A stretch of DNA of 26,616 nt from JBBKWQ01 sp037969115 (GTDB taxonomy: Bacteria; Actinomycetota; Acidimicrobiia; Acidimicrobiales; Ilumatobacteraceae). Where the stretch lies: positions 1 through 26,616 of the forward strand of contig JBBKWQ010000252.1 in NCBI GenBank assembly GCA_037969115.1. The letters run 5' to 3'. The position numbers and the translations under genes were made by a program. Shown here piece after piece: positions 23,275-26,616 of this stretch. The notes beneath the pieces were generated by a model. It searched no databases. It worked only from the letters and a program-made list of their open reading frames with translations, and was not told where the DNA came from. How positions within the stretch are numbered: position 1 is the first letter of the stretch; the number at the start of each line of letters is the position of its first letter.

Positions 23275-24084
23275 ATGACGGGATCCCGAGAAATGGGCGA
23301 AATCCAGTCAGGCCCGGCCGCTCACGACGCTGTCGACGCGACCGTGCAGACCGGGTCGAGGCCGACCATCAACGTCGAGATCTGGTCCGACGTCGTGTGC
23401 CCGTGGTGTTACATCGGCAAACGACGATTCGAGCGGGCTGTGCACGAGCTCGCCGACGAGATCGACATCGACGTGACCTACCGCGCGTATCAGCTCGACC
23501 CGACGGCATCTCCGGGCAAGACCGCTCCCGTGTTCGACGCATACGCCAAGAAATTCGGCGGTCCGGACGAAGCTCGCAGGATCATCGATCACGTGTCGTC
23601 CATCGCAGCCGAGGAGGGCATCCAATTCAGGATGGACAAAGCGCTGCGGGCGAACACACTGCTCGCCCACCGGCTGTTGTGGTTCGCAGATCAGCCCGAG
23701 TCACCCGTCGGCCAATCGAACATGAAGGAGCGGCTTCTCCAGGCGTACTTCACCGACGGGCTCGATGTCAGCGATCCGGACGCGCTCACCGATCTGGCGG
23801 TTGAACTCGGTTTCGACGAGACCGCCGTGCGGTCATTCCTGCACGGCAGCGCCGGAACGACCGAGGTCGCCGACCAACTCTTGTTCGCGGTCGAACGAGG
23901 AATCACAGCCGTACCGACATTCGTGATCAACGATCAGTGGGCGATTCCCGGAGCACAGGACGCGGACACCTTCGTGCAAGTCTTCCGAAAGCTCGCCGCG
24001 AAGCAGGCCGAGCGGGAAGAGGCGAAGCGGGAAGAGGCGAACTCGGGCGGCGTCATGTGCGCCGACGACTCCTGTGACGTCTGA
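23275..24084 (+). CDS. DsbA-family (FrnE-like) thiol oxidoreductase with C-terminal CX4C
   Basis: A thioredoxin-fold protein of 269 residues, cytoplasmic by the absence of a signal peptide. The active site is CPWC (Cys42-Cys45) in SDVVCPWCYIGKRRFE, and the cis-Pro loop is AVPTFVIND. It belongs to the FrnE group (DsbA family used in polyketide and stress contexts). An extra acidic/basic tail has a short repeat (EREEAKREEA) and ends CADDSC (Cys262, Cys267), a CX4C motif; from memory, Deinococcus FrnE has a similar second motif. About 30 residues precede the fold, so a later start is possible, but TAGGGT 6 nt before ATG 23275 supports this one. It overlaps menH by 11 bp. Confidence 0.92.
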   Translation: MTGSREMGEIQSGPAAHDAVDATVQTGSRPTINVEIWSDVVCPWCYIGKRRFERAVHELADEIDIDVTYRAYQLDPTASPGKTAPVFDAYAKKFGGPDEARRIIDHVSSIAAEEGIQFRMDKALRANTLLAHRLLWFADQPESPVGQSNMKERLLQAYFTDGLDVSDPDALTDLAVELGFDETAVRSFLHGSAGTTEVADQLLFAVERGITAVPTFVINDQWAIPGAQDADTFVQVFRKLAAKQAEREEAKREEANSGGVMCADDSCDV

Positions 24085-24814
24085 TCGCCTCGTCTTCGTC
24101 CATGGGTTCACGCAGACCCATCACAGCTGGCTCGGACCCGCAGCCCTCATCACTGCCGGGGTCGTCGATTCGCCGTCGGTCGTGTCGCTCGACGCTCCGG
24201 GGCACGGAACTCGATCGGCCGAGCACCTCGACCTCGTCGACGGTGCCGATGCGCTCGTCGAGCGTGGCGGTGTAGGTACATGGATCGGGTACTCGATGGG
24301 AGCCCGATTCTGCCTCCACGCCGCGCTCCAACACCCCACCGCGGTCCAGCGGCTGGTTCTCATCGGCGGAACCCCGGGAATCGAGAACGTCGAAGAACGC
24401 CGCCGACGCCGACACGATGACGAGATGCGTGCTCGGCGGATCGAAGCGATCGGCGTCGAGGCGTTCATCGACGAGTGGTTGCAGATCGCGCTCCTCTCGA
24501 CCCTGCGCCGGGATGCGGCCGATGTCGCGCATCGCTTGACCAATACGACCGAGGGTCTCGCCTCGAGCCTGCGGCTTGCCGGAACCGGATCGCAGCGCCC
24601 GTTGTGGGATCGCCTCGATGAGCTCTCGATGCCGGTGTTGGTGCTGGCCGGGGCGCTCGACACGAAGTTCATCGACATCGGTGCTCGAATGGCGGCCCGC
24701 ATGCGAGACGCCACGTTCGACACCGTTCCAGATGCCGGTCACACGGCGCATCTGGAGCAACCGCGTGGAACGGCCGAGGCCGTCTCGGAGTGGCTAGGTC
24801 GAACCACCGAGTGA
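24074..24814 (+). CDS. menH: alpha/beta hydrolase, probable SHCHC synthase
   Basis: Probably removes pyruvate from SEPHCHC, the step after MenD. It has 246 residues with an alpha/beta-hydrolase fold. LVFVHGFTQTHHSW (6-19) holds the oxyanion hole, DAPGHG follows at 40-45, the nucleophile is Ser74 in IGYSMGA, the acid lies in LVLAGALDTKF, and the base is the His in DAGHTAHLEQP. VHGFTQ with DAPGHG is a typical MenH pattern, and menD, menF, menG and menA are neighbours; other hydrolase roles cannot be excluded. The GTG start overlaps the preceding gene's end by 11 bp. Its 3' end overlaps the convergent MFS gene by 21 bp (24794-24814). Confidence 0.85.
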   Translation: MTSDRLVFVHGFTQTHHSWLGPAALITAGVVDSPSVVSLDAPGHGTRSAEHLDLVDGADALVERGGVGTWIGYSMGARFCLHAALQHPTAVQRLVLIGGTPGIENVEERRRRRHDDEMRARRIEAIGVEAFIDEWLQIALLSTLRRDAADVAHRLTNTTEGLASSLRLAGTGSQRPLWDRLDELSMPVLVLAGALDTKFIDIGARMAARMRDATFDTVPDAGHTAHLEQPRGTAEAVSEWLGRTTE

Positions 24815-26062
24815 GATGAGCTCAGGCTCCGCCTGGACATGGCGCGCAGCCTTCACGATGACGACGAGCGGTACCAGGGTGGCGATGCCGGCGACCACGA
24901 AGGTCGTGCGGACGCTCGTGAGTGACGCGATCACGCCACCCGTGAGAGCGCCGACCGGGATTCCGAGCGTCGACAGCACGCGCGACGTTGCCACGATCCT
25001 GCCGAGAATGCGCTCGGGTGTGATCGCCTGGCGGACCGACATGCCGATCACGTTGAACACCACGACAGACGCCATCACGACGAACTGGAGCGCAATCGCC
25101 CACCACACGTTCGGGGCGAAACCCAGGAGCGTGATTCCCAGCGCCACCAGCGCAATTGCCGTCACCATCGAGCGCGCCTGTCCCAAGACCCGACTGATGC
25201 GCGACGACAGGAGCGACCCGGCAACACCGCCGATCGCTCCGGCGCCGAGGAGATACCCGAAGCCGGCTTCGGAGAGATCGAGGTCGTCGAGCGCCAGGAA
25301 CACGAGCATCCCGCCGGCTGCGGACAGGCACAGATTGACCAGTCCGACGCCGATCGCGAACTGGCGAAGGAACGGGTTTCGCCACAGCACCGAGAACCCC
25401 ACCTTCAGCTCGGTCAGTACCGGGTCGTGCTCGGGCAGCCGCTCGCTCTGGAGCGGTCGCCGAACCGTGAGCAGCAGGCTGACTCCGAGCGCGAACGATG
25501 CAGCATCGAGAAAGAACGGCAACGAGGCCGCAGCGATGAACAGGAATGCTCCAACGGGTGGGCCGACGACGTCATTGAGCACCGTCTGCGACGCGATGAG
25601 CCGACTGTTGGCCACTTCGAGCCCTCCCGGACTCTTCGGTGCCAGCGTGGGAATCGCAGCCTGCGAGGCGGTGTCGACGGCCACCTCGCCCGTGCCGACG
25701 AGAAACGCCACCACGTACAGCAACGGCATCGACGCATGGTCGGCCGCGATCGCCACGGCGAACATTGTCAACAACGCTCCGCGTGCGAGTTGGCCGACGA
25801 TCATGAGGTGGCGTCGATCGACCCGATCGACGAGAACCCCGAGGAACGGCCCGAGCAACACCCAGGGGAGGAAGATCAGGGCGCCGACAGCGGCGACCGC
25901 CACGGGTTCGTCGGTGAGGCGGACGGCGAGCAGCGGCAGCGCGGCCAGTCGTACCCCATCTCCGAGATTCGACAGCGATGCGGCCCACCAGAATCGCCAG
26001 TAGTCGGAGGAGAGACGCGGGGCGCCCGCGACCTCGTCCTCCACCTCTTCTCTCACCGACAT
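24794..26062 (-). CDS. MFS efflux transporter, DHA3-like
   Basis: A 422-residue membrane transporter with about twelve hydrophobic segments. The N-terminal cytoplasmic stretch is followed by FWWAASLSNLGDGVRLAALP and the loop 2-3 motif LGVLVDRVDRRHLM, typical of major facilitator drug/macrolide/siderophore exporters (EntS/MefA-like). The second half begins after the central loop around QSERLPEHDPVLTELKVG. The substrate is unknown. It starts 5 bp after the menA stop, so it is probably co-transcribed with menA, which may be incidental. The 3' end overlaps menH on the other strand by 21 bp. Confidence 0.9.
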   Translation of the reverse strand: MSVREEVEDEVAGAPRLSSDYWRFWWAASLSNLGDGVRLAALPLLAVRLTDEPVAVAAVGALIFLPWVLLGPFLGVLVDRVDRRHLMIVGQLARGALLTMFAVAIAADHASMPLLYVVAFLVGTGEVAVDTASQAAIPTLAPKSPGGLEVANSRLIASQTVLNDVVGPPVGAFLFIAAASLPFFLDAASFALGVSLLLTVRRPLQSERLPEHDPVLTELKVGFSVLWRNPFLRQFAIGVGLVNLCLSAAGGMLVFLALDDLDLSEAGFGYLLGAGAIGGVAGSLLSSRISRVLGQARSMVTAIALVALGITLLGFAPNVWWAIALQFVVMASVVVFNVIGMSVRQAITPERILGRIVATSRVLSTLGIPVGALTGGVIASLTSVRTTFVVAGIATLVPLVVIVKAARHVQAEPELISLGGST

Positions 26063-26067
26063 ATGTA

Positions 26068-26616
26068 CTAACTACCTGACACCAGACCGATGGAGAAGAG
26101 TACCCCGTACGCGAGCTGAAGCCTGCCTGTCTGGGCGAGAACAGCGACGAGCCCCAGCTCTCGAGCACCACGCCGGACCGATGCAACTGCCGGAATCGCC
26201 ACACCGGCGGCCGCGAGCGCAATGATTACCTGCCACCGGTCGAACGCGATCACAACGACCACGACGAAGGCCAGCACGATCAGCGCGATGTACAACCACC
26301 GCGTTCGAGCGTCGCCGAGGCGGACTGCGAGCGTGCGTTTCCCGGACGCTGCATCCGTCGGGATGTCTCGCAGGTTGTTGATCACGAGCAAGGCACAGGC
26401 CAGGCAGCCGACGCCGATCGAGGCGATCCAGGCAGTCGCACTCGTCGTCTCGACCGCGACGTAGGTGGTGCCGGTAGTGGCCACGACACCGAAGAACACG
26501 AACACGAACAACTCACCGAGTCCGAGATAGCCGTACGGCCGCGGACCTCCCGTGTAGAACCAACCTGCGGCGATCGCTGCCGCTCCCACTGCGAGCAGCC
26601 ACCACGTGGTGGCAAC
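26068..26616 (-). CDS. menA: 1,4-dihydroxy-2-naphthoate prenyltransferase, partial (5' end outside window)
   Basis: UbiA-family membrane enzyme that attaches the polyprenyl chain to DHNA in menaquinone synthesis. The last 182 residues are present and the frame is open through base 26616. WFYTGGPRPYGYLGLGELFVF and the second aspartate motif NNLRDIPTDAASGKRTLAVRLG are characteristic of MenA. Several membrane segments follow, with the stop at 26068. The first Asp motif lies outside the window. It stands 5 bp upstream of the MFS gene on the same strand. Confidence 0.94.
   Translation of the reverse strand, partial: VATTWWLLAVGAAAIAAGWFYTGGPRPYGYLGLGELFVFVFFGVVATTGTTYVAVETTSATAWIASIGVGCLACALLVINNLRDIPTDAASGKRTLAVRLGDARTRWLYIALIVLAFVVVVVIAFDRWQVIIALAAAGVAIPAVASVRRGARELGLVAVLAQTGRLQLAYGVLFSIGLVSGS

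Noticed and set aside
1..26616. Mobile elements, CRISPR arrays, tRNA or rRNA genes
   Set aside because: No transposase, integrase, terminal repeats, spaced direct repeats or cloverleaf sequences were recognised; all genes have similar GC-rich codon usage.

Overview
The window reads as ordinary chromosomal DNA from a high-GC actinobacterium. Gene content (menaquinone genes, an F420-type LLM oxidoreductase, a mycobacterial-style FadD, an MtrA/MtrB-like two-component pair) and the many start codons lying 6-9 nt after a TANNNT -10 box (leaderless transcripts) suggest a deep actinobacterial lineage such as Acidimicrobiia (Ilumatobacter-like). That placement is inference. I see no tRNA, rRNA, CRISPR array, insertion sequence or phage genes.

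Layout. 1-3818 (minus): glyS, trpC, trpF and the N-terminal 333 codons of trpB, closely spaced. 3877-5189 (minus): recO, preceded by and overlapping a degenerate cis-prenyltransferase homologue. 5233-7808 (plus, divergent from the last): a catalytic UppS-like cis-prenyltransferase overlapping a DinG-type helicase. 7848-10800: a crotonase, an unknown 127-residue protein (minus), and a membrane cytochrome b plus Tat-exported molybdopterin protein pair. 10815-13927: an MtrA-like regulator (minus), divergent from an MtrB-like kinase that overlaps a GerMN lipoprotein. The gap between them carries two matched palindromes and a run of abutting hairpins. 13959-18104: era (minus), a MaoC-type dehydratase, an LLM flavin/F420 oxidoreductase (minus) and a FadD-like acyl-CoA synthetase. 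18258-26616: an O-antigen ligase-like membrane protein, then menaquinone genes on both strands (menG-menF, menD, menH, menA) with a FrnE-like DsbA protein and an MFS exporter among them.

Main discovery. The two divergent cis-prenyltransferase genes look like complementary halves of one enzyme. The plus-strand protein keeps the catalytic Asp and substrate-binding motifs but has Lys where homomeric UppS has the Mg-binding Glu, and it ends before the C-terminal RxG motif. The minus-strand protein has lost the catalytic Asp and the RTSGE motif but keeps that Glu (AYAEL) and ends in RRRRFGGLES. The same division of labour is known for eukaryotic DHDDS (catalytic) and NgBR/Nus1 (accessory, supplying RxG). 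This is therefore a candidate bacterial heteromeric cis-prenyltransferase for the undecaprenyl or decaprenyl carrier lipid.

Other points of interest are the rearranged MtrAB-LpqB-like module with its structured intergenic region, the repeated leaderless promoter layout, and the unknown protein at 8636-9019.
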